A DNA stretch of 64,000 nucleotides from Psychrobacter sp. GP33 (lineage in GTDB: Bacteria > Pseudomonadota > Gammaproteobacteria > Pseudomonadales > Moraxellaceae), in NCBI RefSeq assembly GCF_014119005.1, contig NZ_JACGYX010000006.1, forward strand, positions 105,471 to 169,470, read 5' to 3'. The translations under genes were made by a program, and so were the position numbers. The notes below the pieces were generated by a model, which saw only the letters and a list, made by a program, of their open reading frames with translations, was not told the origin of the DNA and ran no database searches. Below are positions 48,266 through 57,114 of this stretch, one piece after another. The number at the start of each line of letters is the position of its first letter. Within the stretch, counting starts at the first letter, position 1.

Positions 48266-49840
48266 ATGCGCCTGACTACGGCTGATTTACAAAAACGTTT
48301 GAACCCGAATAAAAATACTTCTAGACCCTTAGCGATCACTTTATTGCTGGCTTTTGCTGCGGGGGCAATATTTTTATGGGCGTTAGCACCGTATGGCTTT
48401 TGGCCATTAGCCGTGGTGTCGCCGGCGCTATTATATGCGTTGTTATTGCCAGAGATGAGTGGCAAGCGAGCCTTTTTTATTGGTGAAGCGTACGGTACGG
48501 GGCTGTGGTGCGTTGGCGCATTTTGGTTGTATACCTCAATTCATGATTATGGCGATACGCCTGCCTGGCTGGCGCTGATTATGATTGCCCTGATGGGTCT
48601 TGGGATGGGTCTTTTTCACGGCTTTTTAGCGCTAGTATTTAACCGTGTGGTCGGCAAGCAGCCCCTATCGTTTGCTGCGCTGTGGATATTGCAAGAATGG
48701 ATGAAAACGTGGCTGTTTACCGGCTTTCCATGGTTGTTCGTCGGTTATGCTTTCACTGAGCAGCGTTGGTTGTCGTCGCTTGCGCCTGTAGCTGGCGTAT
48801 TTGCGGTCTCATTTGTAGTAGTATTATTCGGCGCAAGTTTGGTTGAGCTATTCCGTCGTCGCGGTGGTTATATGCTTGCCTCGCTCGCATTACTGGTTAT
48901 CAGTATCTCGCTATGGCTGATTAATCCGCAGTGGACGAAGCCAAAAGGCACACCAGATTTATCAGTGTCATTAATTCAAGGGAATATTCCGCAAGATTTA
49001 AAATGGCTAACTGAATATCAAATAGAAACTCTTAAAATTTATGCAAATTTAACGCGTAGTGAGTGGGGGCGTGATATTGTCCTGTGGCCTGAATCGTCTA
49101 TTCCGATGTTCCAAGATGAAGCGGTAGGGTTTATTAATGAAATGGTAAAAATGGCAAAAGCCACCAATACCACTTGGATAACGGGTATTCCTTATAAAGA
49201 TGAAGCGGCATTTAATCCTAAAGCTGATAAGTATCCACCGTTTTATAACAGTGTGATTGCCCTTGGCGCTCAAGCAGATGGCTTGTACAAAAAGCAGCGT
49301 CTCGTGCCCTTTGGTGAATATATTCCTTTTGAAGGTATGTTTGATATCCTGCCCAATCTAGCTGGTAGCCAAGATATTATGAGCTATAGTCGTGGTAGGG
49401 ACAACCAATCTCCGCTACATGTACGTGGTCATAATTTGGGTGCTGCCGTGTGTTATGAGGTGGCGTATCCCGATACCACTCGCAAAAATGCTATTGGTAC
49501 GGACTTCTTATTAACTATATCTAATGATGCTTGGTTTGGTACGTCTGCTGGTCCCTTACAACATCTACAAATGGTACAAATGCGTGCTCTTGAAAATGGA
49601 CGCTGGTTTATGCGCGCGACCAATACTGGTGTCACTGCTATTATCGATCATCAAGGTCATATCGTAAAACGCTTGCCACAGTTTGAACGCACTGTTCTAC
49701 GCGGTAATATTCAAGCGCGCGTTGGCAACACCCCGTTTATGAGTATGGGTCATTATCCCATTTTAATCCTTATCGCCTTGCTACTTTTACTCAGTTATCT
49801 CGGTAAACGTGCCAGCGCACGGGCGAATATAGGGCGCTAA
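48266..49840 (+). CDS. lnt: Apolipoprotein N-acyltransferase
   Basis: Inner-membrane enzyme that adds the third acyl chain to lipoproteins after Lgt and signal peptidase II. 524 residues; six or more membrane helices in the first 220, then a nitrilase-type domain. Catalytic triad: Glu in LWPESSIPM (near 274), Lys in YKKQRLVPFGEY (near 340) and Cys in GAAVCYEVAYPD (near 395). One last membrane helix near 495-512. The ribosome site is weak (GGAT). Its maturation partner lgt is at 5 kb. Confidence 0.96.
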   Translation: MRLTTADLQKRLNPNKNTSRPLAITLLLAFAAGAIFLWALAPYGFWPLAVVSPALLYALLLPEMSGKRAFFIGEAYGTGLWCVGAFWLYTSIHDYGDTPAWLALIMIALMGLGMGLFHGFLALVFNRVVGKQPLSFAALWILQEWMKTWLFTGFPWLFVGYAFTEQRWLSSLAPVAGVFAVSFVVVLFGASLVELFRRRGGYMLASLALLVISISLWLINPQWTKPKGTPDLSVSLIQGNIPQDLKWLTEYQIETLKIYANLTRSEWGRDIVLWPESSIPMFQDEAVGFINEMVKMAKATNTTWITGIPYKDEAAFNPKADKYPPFYNSVIALGAQADGLYKKQRLVPFGEYIPFEGMFDILPNLAGSQDIMSYSRGRDNQSPLHVRGHNLGAAVCYEVAYPDTTRKNAIGTDFLLTISNDAWFGTSAGPLQHLQMVQMRALENGRWFMRATNTGVTAIIDHQGHIVKRLPQFERTVLRGNIQARVGNTPFMSMGHYPILILIALLLLLSYLGKRASARANIGR

Positions 49841-49973
49841 TGAAGGTAATAGCAATCTTTCGATAGAAGCTTAATAATAAATCCTTTAAATAGTTAAGGG
49901 TTTTAACAAATCGGCATAAATTGCGATATAATAGGTTAAAATTTTACATATTTTTGTGCAAGGTGGATCAGGT

Positions 49974-50321
49974 ATGTCAGAGCATATTGTCGAAAACAAC
50001 CCTAAAAGAGAGTTTATGTTTGCCTTGGGCGGCGTTGGCTTATTTTTAGCAATCGTTTTACTGATTGGCGTTTCAGGATTCTTACGTCCTGCCGGTGAGC
50101 ACATTACAGCGAAAACTGCTGCTGAAGAAGAAGTACCTGTTGCTACAGCGGCAGCGCCTGCTGCTAGTACTGATGCTGCTGCTGAACCAGTCGCAGCAAC
50201 CGAGGCTGCTGAAGCTGCTCCTGCCGCAGATAAAGCAGAAGCGCCTGCTGCTAGTGCAGACAGCACGGCTGAAGCAACTGTAGAACCTGCTGAAGCGGAT
50301 AAAGCCGAAGCAGCTCAGTAA
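49974..50321 (+). CDS. Small single-span membrane protein with Ala/Glu-rich tail
   Basis: 115 residues from ATG 49974 (MSEHIVENNPKREFMFALG); AAGGTGG lies 7 nt upstream. One membrane helix at about residues 14-37 is followed by GFLRPAGEHITAKTAAEEE, then a long tail built of Ala, Glu and Pro with irregular motifs (AAPAAS, AEPVAA, KAEAPAA), which should be disordered or extended. By topology the tail likely faces the periplasm. I do not recognise a family; similar tails occur in linker-type envelope proteins. The next 400 bp have no gene but three hairpins. Confidence 0.65.
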   Translation: MSEHIVENNPKREFMFALGGVGLFLAIVLLIGVSGFLRPAGEHITAKTAAEEEVPVATAAAPAASTDAAAEPVAATEAAEAAPAADKAEAPAASADSTAEATVEPAEADKAEAAQ

Positions 50322-50337
50322 CAGCACTTGTTGTATG

Positions 50338-50378
50338 GTAAGTACTATTCAATTTATTGGAAATAGAATAGTACTTAC
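50338..50378. repeat. 13-bp inverted repeat after the Ala-rich gene
   Basis: GTAAGTACTATTC (50338-50350) and GAATAGTACTTAC (50366-50378) pair perfectly around a 15-base loop. No T run follows, so it is a stem without a classic terminator end. Confidence 0.5.
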
Positions 50379-50423
50379 GATTTGCTAAATGGCAAACAGC
50401 GCATATAAAGTGATATAAAGAAA

Positions 50424-50447
50424 AGACGGCTACTATAGGCCGTTTTT
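50424..50447 (+). terminator. Weak terminator hairpin
   Basis: ACGGC / GCCGT with an eight-base loop, followed by TTTTT; the short stem makes it modest. Confidence 0.5.
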
Positions 50448-50531
50448 ATCATTGCTGATGTTTTATTAAACGATACGTTTATTACCGTTACTATTATTTT
50501 TTTATACATTTATAAGCGTGTTCCTATTCAT

Positions 50532-50568
50532 AAAAAGCCCGCCATCATGCTTTGATGGCGGGCTTTTT
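50532..50568. terminator. Strong bidirectional terminator before the POT transporter gene
   Basis: AAAAAGCCCGCCATC / GATGGCGGGCTTTTT, a perfect 15-bp stem with a seven-base loop. It is the third hairpin after the Ala-rich gene and the strongest. Confidence 0.9.
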
Positions 50569-50731
50569 CGTGGGCACAATTGATAGAGAAGACGAACGAA
50601 GCTACCTAGCTGGTATCCATTTTCTTCTTTACATGCTTATGGTCAAATGAAACAATAACCAGCATTTGTGACTGCCCGTGAGTGTTATCGAGGGTTTGGT
50701 TATTATTGAGCGCTATATAAAGGAATAGATT

Positions 50732-52297
50732 ATGAGCACGGAATCACAAACAGAAGTTAGTGCTACCGAACTAGCGGCGCTGGAAAATGGGTTTATGGGG
50801 CATCCAAAGCCGTTACGACCGTTGTTTTTTACTGAGATGTGGGAGCGGTTTTCCTATTATAGTATTCGCCCGCTATTAGTACTATTTATGGTAGCAACTG
50901 TAGGTAGCGGCGGCTTTGGGTTCGATGAAGCCACTGCGTCAGCTATCTATGGTATTTTTGCCGGCTCACTTTATTTAGCTGCGGTTCCCGGTGGTTGGTT
51001 GGCGGACAATTGGCTTGGTCAAGAGCGTGCCCTATGGTGGGGCAGTATTATTATTGCACTTGGTCATTTGTGTATTGCGCTATCAGCTATTTTCGGTATG
51101 ACGCTGTTTTTTGTCGGTCTAATATTCATTGTGCTCGGTTCAGGTTTATTTAAAACCTGTATTTCAGTGATGGTGGGTGCTTTATATCCCAAAGGCGATT
51201 CGCGCCGTGATGGTGGTTTTACCTTATTCTATATGGGTATCAATATCGGCGCGTTATTGGCTGCGCTTATTGTTGGCGTGTTCAAAGAAAAAGGCATGTG
51301 GCATGTTGGCTTTGGAGTCGGCGGTTTGGGTATGTTGGTATCCTTGCTAATTTACCGTTTTTCAGCCAAAAAAACCTTAAACCATTATGCTCGAGCCAAG
51401 AACATTAAACCCGAATGGGAACATTCGAATAATCATTTTAGCAATGTGGGTCGCTGGGTAGCAGGCTTTATTGCGTTGCTAGCTGTGCTTGTTGTGTTGG
51501 TGGCAACGGGCACCATGCCATTTGCGCCTGAGATGGTGGCAGAGTATATGACTTATATTATTGCTGCCGTGGTTCTGTTGTATTTTGTGGTTATGTTCCT
51601 ATCACGCCGTCTCGATAAAACGGATAAGCTGCGGTTATTGACCTGCTTGATTCTGATTATTGGTTCAACGCTATTTTGGTCAAGTTTTGAGCAGCAGCCA
51701 ACGTCATTTAACTTATTCGCTGATAATTATACCGACTTAAATGTCCTTGGTTTTGAGATACCCAGTATTTGGTTTCAGTCTTTAAATCCGCTGTTTATTT
51801 TACTATTAGCCCCAATTGCGAGTATTATTTGGGTTAAGCTTGGCAATCGTGGGCTTGAACCAAATAGCATGACCAAGTTTGCAATGGGCATGCTATTAGC
51901 GGCGGCAGGTTTTGCATTGATGATATTTGCTTCTAAAAGTATTTTGACCAATGAAGGCGGCTTGGCATCACCATTATGGTTGGTCGGCAGTTTATTTCTG
52001 CTAACCCTTGGCGAGTTAGCACTTAGTCCGGTTGGGCTATCGGCAATGACCAAACTTGCCCCAAAAGGAATGCAAGGTCAGATGATGGGGCTGTTTTTTG
52101 CTTCTGTGGCGCTGGGCAACTTAGTTGCCGCATTCTTTGGTGGTCACGTCTCCGCGGATAAAATTGAAGGGTTGCCCGGTTTATTCACCACCATGACGGC
52201 ATTTTTGGTCGCCACTGCAATATTATTACTGGTTTTATCCAAGCCTATTAATAATATGCTTAAAAAGAGTGAGCAAGCCGATCAGCTTAGTCAGTAA
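50732..52297 (+). CDS. POT-family proton-coupled peptide transporter
   Basis: An inner-membrane di-/tripeptide importer of 521 residues with about 14 hydrophobic segments. The POT signature FFTEMWERFSYYSIRPLLVLFM (ExxERFxYY) is near residues 33-54, followed by PGGWLADNWLGQERALWWG, GSGLFKTCISVMVGALYPKGDSRRDGGFTLFYMGINIGAL and EQQPTSFNLFADN (Trp replaced by a Ser-Phe pair as in some members). It is of the DtpA/DtpT kind. AAAGGA precedes the ATG. The next gene, a peptidase, would act on imported Pro-containing peptides. Confidence 0.93.
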   Translation: MSTESQTEVSATELAALENGFMGHPKPLRPLFFTEMWERFSYYSIRPLLVLFMVATVGSGGFGFDEATASAIYGIFAGSLYLAAVPGGWLADNWLGQERALWWGSIIIALGHLCIALSAIFGMTLFFVGLIFIVLGSGLFKTCISVMVGALYPKGDSRRDGGFTLFYMGINIGALLAALIVGVFKEKGMWHVGFGVGGLGMLVSLLIYRFSAKKTLNHYARAKNIKPEWEHSNNHFSNVGRWVAGFIALLAVLVVLVATGTMPFAPEMVAEYMTYIIAAVVLLYFVVMFLSRRLDKTDKLRLLTCLILIIGSTLFWSSFEQQPTSFNLFADNYTDLNVLGFEIPSIWFQSLNPLFILLLAPIASIIWVKLGNRGLEPNSMTKFAMGMLLAAAGFALMIFASKSILTNEGGLASPLWLVGSLFLLTLGELALSPVGLSAMTKLAPKGMQGQMMGLFFASVALGNLVAAFFGGHVSADKIEGLPGLFTTMTAFLVATAILLLVLSKPINNMLKKSEQADQLSQ

Positions 52298-52335
52298 ATG
52301 CTTATAAGTAGCTGACGTGACCTTAAAAAATAATT

Positions 52336-52367
52336 AAACGTGTTACCATAATCGGTAGCACGTTTTT
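52336..52367 (+). terminator. Terminator after the POT transporter gene
   Basis: AAACGTGTTACC / GGTAGCACGTTT with one mismatch and a six-base loop, then TTTTT. Confidence 0.82.
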
Positions 52368-52593
52368 GCTTTTATCGATGCAAATAGTATCAATACGCTA
52401 TTGAAAGCTGATACTTCGCCCAAACATCGTATAATACGTTTTTAGAATAATTGTAATAGTAGTGCTCTATTAAAAGAAGATTGTGCGATTGAAAGAAATT
52501 TTAATAGAACACAGTGCTTATACAGCGGTTGTGCTTTTATACCGTAAAGCTAAACCAAGTAATACCTTCAAGCAATCAATAAGGAATACCCCA

Positions 52594-54411
52594 ATGAATA
52601 AGCAAAACATTCATGATCGCATCAATAAGCTACGTCAAGCGTTGGTCGAGCAAGACTTGACTGCCATCATTGTTCCATCAGCCGATCCTCATTTATCTGA
52701 ATATTTGCCGGAGTATTGGCAAGCGCGCCTATGGTTATCAGGGTTTACTGGTTCAGTTGGGACGTTGGTGGTGACCGCTGATTTTGCAGGATTATGGACA
52801 GACAGTCGCTATTGGGTACATGCTGCAGCGCAATTAGAAGACACAGGCATTAGCTTGGAAAAACTTGCACCCGGTCAGCCAAATCATATTGATTGGTTAG
52901 CGGCACACTTGCAAGAAGGGGATAGCGTGGCAGTCGATGGTAATGTCTTGTCAATTGCTGAGCAAGACCGTCTGTTAAGCGCTTTTGATGACAATGAGAT
53001 TACATTAATAACCGACCGTGATGTGCTTGCCGATATTTGGAGCGATCGTCCAGCATTACCCGTTGCCCAATTGTATGAGCATAACGCTCAATTTGTTGCT
53101 CAGTCAGCGGCTGAAAAACTTGCTGCGGTTCGAGATGGTATGGCAAAAGCAGGCGCAACGCATCATTTGTTATCTAGCCTAGATGATATTGCATGGCTGA
53201 CCAATCTGCGCGGTGCAGATGTGGATTACAATCCGGTATTTTTAGCGCATTTATTAATTGATACGGAAAATGCGACTTTGTTTATTGACAATAATAAAGT
53301 CAGCTCAGAGATTGCGCAACGCTTGCAAGATAATGGCTTTACCCTTGAAGATTATGTGGTGATACAAGATGCCTTAGGGGCACTTACCCCTGAGGATTTA
53401 TTGTTGTTGGACCCAAGTAAAGTGGCAGTTGGTACATTATCAAAAATGGTCGACGATGTTGGCTTTATTGAGCAAATGGCGCCCAGTACTTTGCTAAAGT
53501 CAGTCAAAGCCGATGCTGACATTGACCATGTGCGTGAAGCGATGCGTCAAGACGGGGCGGCGTTGTGTGAATTTTTTGCTACGTTTGAGCAGCGCCTTGC
53601 CAGTGGCGAGCGTCTCAGCGAGCTTGATGTCGATAGTATGTTAATTGACGTCCGCAGCAAACAACCACATTACGTCTCTCCAAGCTTTCCAACGATTGCT
53701 GGTTTTAATGAAAATGGCGCATTGCCGCATTATCGTGCCACGCCAGAAAACTTTAGTCATCTAGATGTGGCGGATGGCGAAGGCGGCTTGTTACTCATTG
53801 ATTCAGGCGCACAATATCAAAACGGCACGACAGATATCACGCGCGTGGTCGGTATTGGGCAGGTTAATGACGCGCATAAACGCGACTTTACCACGGTATT
53901 AAAAGCGCATATCGCTTTAGCAAAAGCGCATTTTCCTGATGGTATTGCCTCACCATTGATTGATGCGATTTGCCGCGCGCCACTTTGGCAAGCTCAGATG
54001 GATTATGGTCATGGCACCGGTCACGGCGTTGGCTACTTCTTGAACGTTCATGAAGGTCCACAAGTGATTGCCTATAGTGCCAGTACACCAAAAGAGCGCG
54101 CGATGAAAGCCGGCATGATTTCAAGTAATGAGCCTGGTCTGTACCGTGAAGGACAATGGGGCATTCGTATCGAAAACTTGATGGTCAATACGCGTGTTGC
54201 AAATCCAGCCGAAACTGCGTTTGGCGATTTCTTAAACTTTGAAACCTTAACTTATTGCCCCATTGACACCCGCTTGATTGAACCGGCATTATTAACGCAA
54301 ATTGAAAAAGACTGGCTCAATGAGTATCATAGCCAAGTCTATATCGAGCTTAATAATCGCGTGACCGGTACGGCGCTTGAATGGCTTACTGAACGTACCC
54401 AAGCTATATAA
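52594..54411 (+). CDS. pepP: Xaa-Pro aminopeptidase, M24B family
   Basis: 605 residues from the ATG at 52594 (MNKQNIHDRINKLRQALVEQ), with AAGGAA upstream; the frame extends 37 codons further but without family-like sequence. Two creatinase-like N-terminal domains (VPSADPHLSEYLPEYW, WLSGFTGSVGTLVV, LTNLRGADVDYNPVF) and an M24 catalytic domain whose metal ligands are DSGAQYQNGTTDITR (Asp, Asp), HGTGHGVGYFLNVHEG (His), NEPGLY (Glu) and GIRIENLMV (Glu). This long, three-domain form resembles eukaryotic cytosolic aminopeptidase P more than E. coli PepP (441). Confidence 0.93.
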   Translation: MNKQNIHDRINKLRQALVEQDLTAIIVPSADPHLSEYLPEYWQARLWLSGFTGSVGTLVVTADFAGLWTDSRYWVHAAAQLEDTGISLEKLAPGQPNHIDWLAAHLQEGDSVAVDGNVLSIAEQDRLLSAFDDNEITLITDRDVLADIWSDRPALPVAQLYEHNAQFVAQSAAEKLAAVRDGMAKAGATHHLLSSLDDIAWLTNLRGADVDYNPVFLAHLLIDTENATLFIDNNKVSSEIAQRLQDNGFTLEDYVVIQDALGALTPEDLLLLDPSKVAVGTLSKMVDDVGFIEQMAPSTLLKSVKADADIDHVREAMRQDGAALCEFFATFEQRLASGERLSELDVDSMLIDVRSKQPHYVSPSFPTIAGFNENGALPHYRATPENFSHLDVADGEGGLLLIDSGAQYQNGTTDITRVVGIGQVNDAHKRDFTTVLKAHIALAKAHFPDGIASPLIDAICRAPLWQAQMDYGHGTGHGVGYFLNVHEGPQVIAYSASTPKERAMKAGMISSNEPGLYREGQWGIRIENLMVNTRVANPAETAFGDFLNFETLTYCPIDTRLIEPALLTQIEKDWLNEYHSQVYIELNNRVTGTALEWLTERTQAI

Positions 54412-54431
54412 GTTTATAAGCTATAAATAAT

Positions 54432-54470
54432 AAAAAGCACCGGATAAATAATTTATTCGGTGCTTTTTTT
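54432..54470. terminator. Terminator after pepP
   Basis: AAAAAGCACCGGATAAAT / ATTTATTCGGTGCTTTTT with one mismatch; T runs on both strands also serve the convergent coiled-coil gene. Confidence 0.88.
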
Positions 54471-54512
54471 GCGCGTTATATAATTAGACAATCAATAATA
54501 TATATAAATATA

Positions 54513-55265
54513 TTATTGATTATTACTACTGTCGGATAACGTCGCTTGCTCGCTAAGCTGGCGGCTAATCTCAGCGCGTAACCACGATTTTAAATCTTCA
54601 GACAGTTGCGCCATTTGCTCGCTTAAATAATCATCAATATGCATGCCAAGCTCATGAATAAAGGCTTCATTGTCCTTACTCAGTATTGGTGTTTTGACTA
54701 GGGTATCTGTTATGGGCGTGTGCTTTGCCGTATCTGCGCTGGCATGCAGTTGTAAAGCCGAGAGAACCTTGTCTTTATTGCTATTCACATGACCTTTACT
54801 AGGACCAGTCTTGGTTGTATTTTCAGTCACTTCAACAATGCCACTACTATCATTTAAAGTACTTTGCTGTTCTTGTTGCTGTCTGTCAGTATCTTTGTCA
54901 TTACTGATAGTATGGTTGTCTTGCACTTCTACTTTTACTTCCGCATCTTTTTTCTCTTGTGCCTTTTTTTCTTCGGCTTTTCTGTTTTCTTCTTTTTCTA
55001 TCTCTTCCGCTAAACGTTGTTCATCAGCAAGTTGCTGCGCATCGGCAATAGCTTTAGCGGCGGACAGCTCAGCATAATGCGCGTCATATAGCACTTTTAT
55101 ATGAGCATCAAGGTCAGGTTCATTAAAGCTAAAATCGGTAAGTTCGGTATCAGGTTGCAATAGTTTATTGATGTCTGTCAATTCTTGCACAATCGCTGCC
55201 CGTACAAGCTTTGGAGCTTGCGTCCAATGCTTGTAGAATTGATGAGAAAATGAGTAGCTTGACAT
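54513..55265 (-). CDS. Unrecognised coiled-coil protein
   Basis: 250 residues from ATG 55265 (MSSYSFSHQFYKHWTQAPKL), with GGAA 6 nt upstream; two further in-frame ATGs upstream lack good sites or sequence. N-terminal helical region (LVRAAIVQELTDINKLLQPD), then a long charged coiled coil around 70-115 (EQRLAEEIEKEENRKAEEKKAQEKKD), a Thr/Ser/Asp-rich linker, and a C-terminal amphipathic helix (LSEDLKSWLRAEISRQLSEQ). No signal peptide. Similar proteins may be confined to Moraxellaceae. It follows fabF but with a 120-bp gap. Confidence 0.7.
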   Translation of the reverse strand: MSSYSFSHQFYKHWTQAPKLVRAAIVQELTDINKLLQPDTELTDFSFNEPDLDAHIKVLYDAHYAELSAAKAIADAQQLADEQRLAEEIEKEENRKAEEKKAQEKKDAEVKVEVQDNHTISNDKDTDRQQQEQQSTLNDSSGIVEVTENTTKTGPSKGHVNSNKDKVLSALQLHASADTAKHTPITDTLVKTPILSKDNEAFIHELGMHIDDYLSEQMAQLSEDLKSWLRAEISRQLSEQATLSDSSNNQ

Positions 55266-55384
55266 GATATGTTCCATAGGGTTCCAAAAATTACCCCCTA
55301 TCATACGCAAGTATAATAAGGGGCTGCAAGGGGACAAACGTAGCAACATTAAAATCAATCTGATGTTAATAACATTGCTTAAGC

Positions 55385-56752
55385 TTAGGGCCAGCGGGCA
55401 AAAATAAGTGAGCCGTTAGTACCACCAAAGGCAAAGCTATTCGAAATTCCGTAGTTTAGATTCTCAACTTTGCGAGAGTGATTGGCTACATAATCAAGAT
55501 TGCAGTTTTCTGAGACATTCTCAAGGTTAATCGTTGGCGGTACATGCTGATTTTGTAGTGTTAGTACCGTAAATATGGCTTCAATCGCACCAGCAGCACC
55601 TAGCAAATGACCAGTCATTGATTTGGTTGAGCTGACTAGAATAGTGTCTTTAACAGACGCAAACACATTTTCGATAGCGATAGATTCCGCCACGTCGCCA
55701 ACTGGTGTACTGGTACCATGAGCATTAACATAACCAACTTGAGAGGCCTCGATACCCGCATCGTTAAGTGCATTTTGCATAGCACGAGCAGCACCGCTAC
55801 CATCTTTTGGCGGTGAGGTAATGTGACTGGCATCTTCACTCATACCAAAACCAACGATCTCAGCCAGTATAGTCGCGCCACGTGCTTTAGCGTGAGCAAG
55901 ACTCTCTAATACCAGTATACCTGCGCCGTCTCCCATAACAAAGCCATCGCGGTCTTTGTCAAAAGGTCTTGATGCTCGTTCCGGCTCATCATTACGTGTA
56001 GATAATGCTTGCAACGCGCCAAACCCTGCCATACCAATTGGCGTTGAACCTTTTTCGCTACCACCAGCAACCATCACATCCGCATCACCATAGACGATCA
56101 ATCGTGCCGCCAAACCTATCGCATGAGTCGCTGTCGTACATGCAGTGGCTGTCGCTAGATTAGGACCTTTAAGCTTGTGTTTAATTGCAACCAAACCTGC
56201 TGCCATATTGGCAATCGTACCTGGAATAATAAATGGTGAAACTTTTGTAGGACCTTTAACACGTAACACTTCGCAGCTACGTTCGATAGTCTGAATACCG
56301 CCAATACCTGACCCTAAAATGACACCAAAGCGTTCTTGATCAACGTTCTGTACCGGCGCTTCATCAGTAGTTAATTTATTAATAAAGCCGGCATCTTTTA
56401 ATGCCATAGCTGTAGACGCTACTGCATAATGCATAAACTCATCATAACGGCGTGCATCTTTGGCAGTCATGTACTGACTAACATCGAAGTCTTTAATTAA
56501 GCCTGCAAACTGAGTTCGGAAGCCTTCAGTATCAAAATCAGTGATCGGTGCGATACCACTTTCACCATTTAATAAGCGTGTCCATGTGCTCTCGACGTCT
56601 AGACCTAGCGGGGTAATCGCCCCCATTCCAGTAACTACCACGCGCATATCATCAGGGCGCTCGTAATGAGGCGGCTTTTGACGCGACTTTTGTTGTGACG
56701 CTACATTAGCAGCATCTGCTTGCGATGTCAGTGAATCGTTGTGTTGGCTCAT
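55385..56752 (-). CDS. fabF: Beta-ketoacyl-ACP synthase II
   Basis: Elongates acyl-ACP in fatty acid synthesis by condensing malonyl-ACP. Catalytic Cys in ATACTTATHAIG (near 207), His in NAHGTSTPVGD and in SMTGHLLGAAGA. 455 residues versus 413 in E. coli, due to a Ser/Gln-rich N-terminal tail of 35 residues before MRVVVTGMGAITPLG. The upstream ATG is favoured because AGGA lies 9 nt before it while the inner ATG has no site. acpP and fabG are not adjacent here. Confidence 0.95.
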   Translation of the reverse strand: MSQHNDSLTSQADAANVASQQKSRQKPPHYERPDDMRVVVTGMGAITPLGLDVESTWTRLLNGESGIAPITDFDTEGFRTQFAGLIKDFDVSQYMTAKDARRYDEFMHYAVASTAMALKDAGFINKLTTDEAPVQNVDQERFGVILGSGIGGIQTIERSCEVLRVKGPTKVSPFIIPGTIANMAAGLVAIKHKLKGPNLATATACTTATHAIGLAARLIVYGDADVMVAGGSEKGSTPIGMAGFGALQALSTRNDEPERASRPFDKDRDGFVMGDGAGILVLESLAHAKARGATILAEIVGFGMSEDASHITSPPKDGSGAARAMQNALNDAGIEASQVGYVNAHGTSTPVGDVAESIAIENVFASVKDTILVSSTKSMTGHLLGAAGAIEAIFTVLTLQNQHVPPTINLENVSENCNLDYVANHSRKVENLNYGISNSFAFGGTNGSLIFARWP

Positions 56753-56795
56753 GCAATATATCCTATACTTTGCGGTCCTAAAGAAGGTCTTACAG

Positions 56796-56987
56796 ATGTC
56801 GTATGATTATTATGCAGTGCAATACACTGTGTTACTTATAGCGTTATATCGACATTTTGACGACCATTATAAAGCACATAAGTGTACGCCTGTAAACTTA
56901 AATCAACTAACCAGTTCATTGGATACAATTGTTGATAAAAAAACGAGCAATGAAAAATTCAGAATAATAAAGATAAACTATAAGTAA
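56796..56987 (+). CDS. Doubtful 63-aa ORF
   Basis: A 64-codon frame MSYDYYAVQYTVLLIALYRH... with AAGG 8 nt before the ATG, divergent from fabF and within its upstream region. The composition (Tyr, Lys, Asn) is what AT-rich DNA gives by chance, and no motif is seen. It may be spurious. The remaining spacer up to anmK (57114) has no recognised feature. Confidence 0.25.
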   Translation: MSYDYYAVQYTVLLIALYRHFDDHYKAHKCTPVNLNQLTSSLDTIVDKKTSNEKFRIIKINYK

Positions 56988-57114
56988 TATCTAATATTAA
57001 CCATTATAGACATTTATATTAACTATCATTGTTCTGAATTTGGTTTATTTTTAACATATTTTTATAAAATAGACGAACTTATGTTTTAAAATTATATACA
57101 TAATCAGAAAAAGG

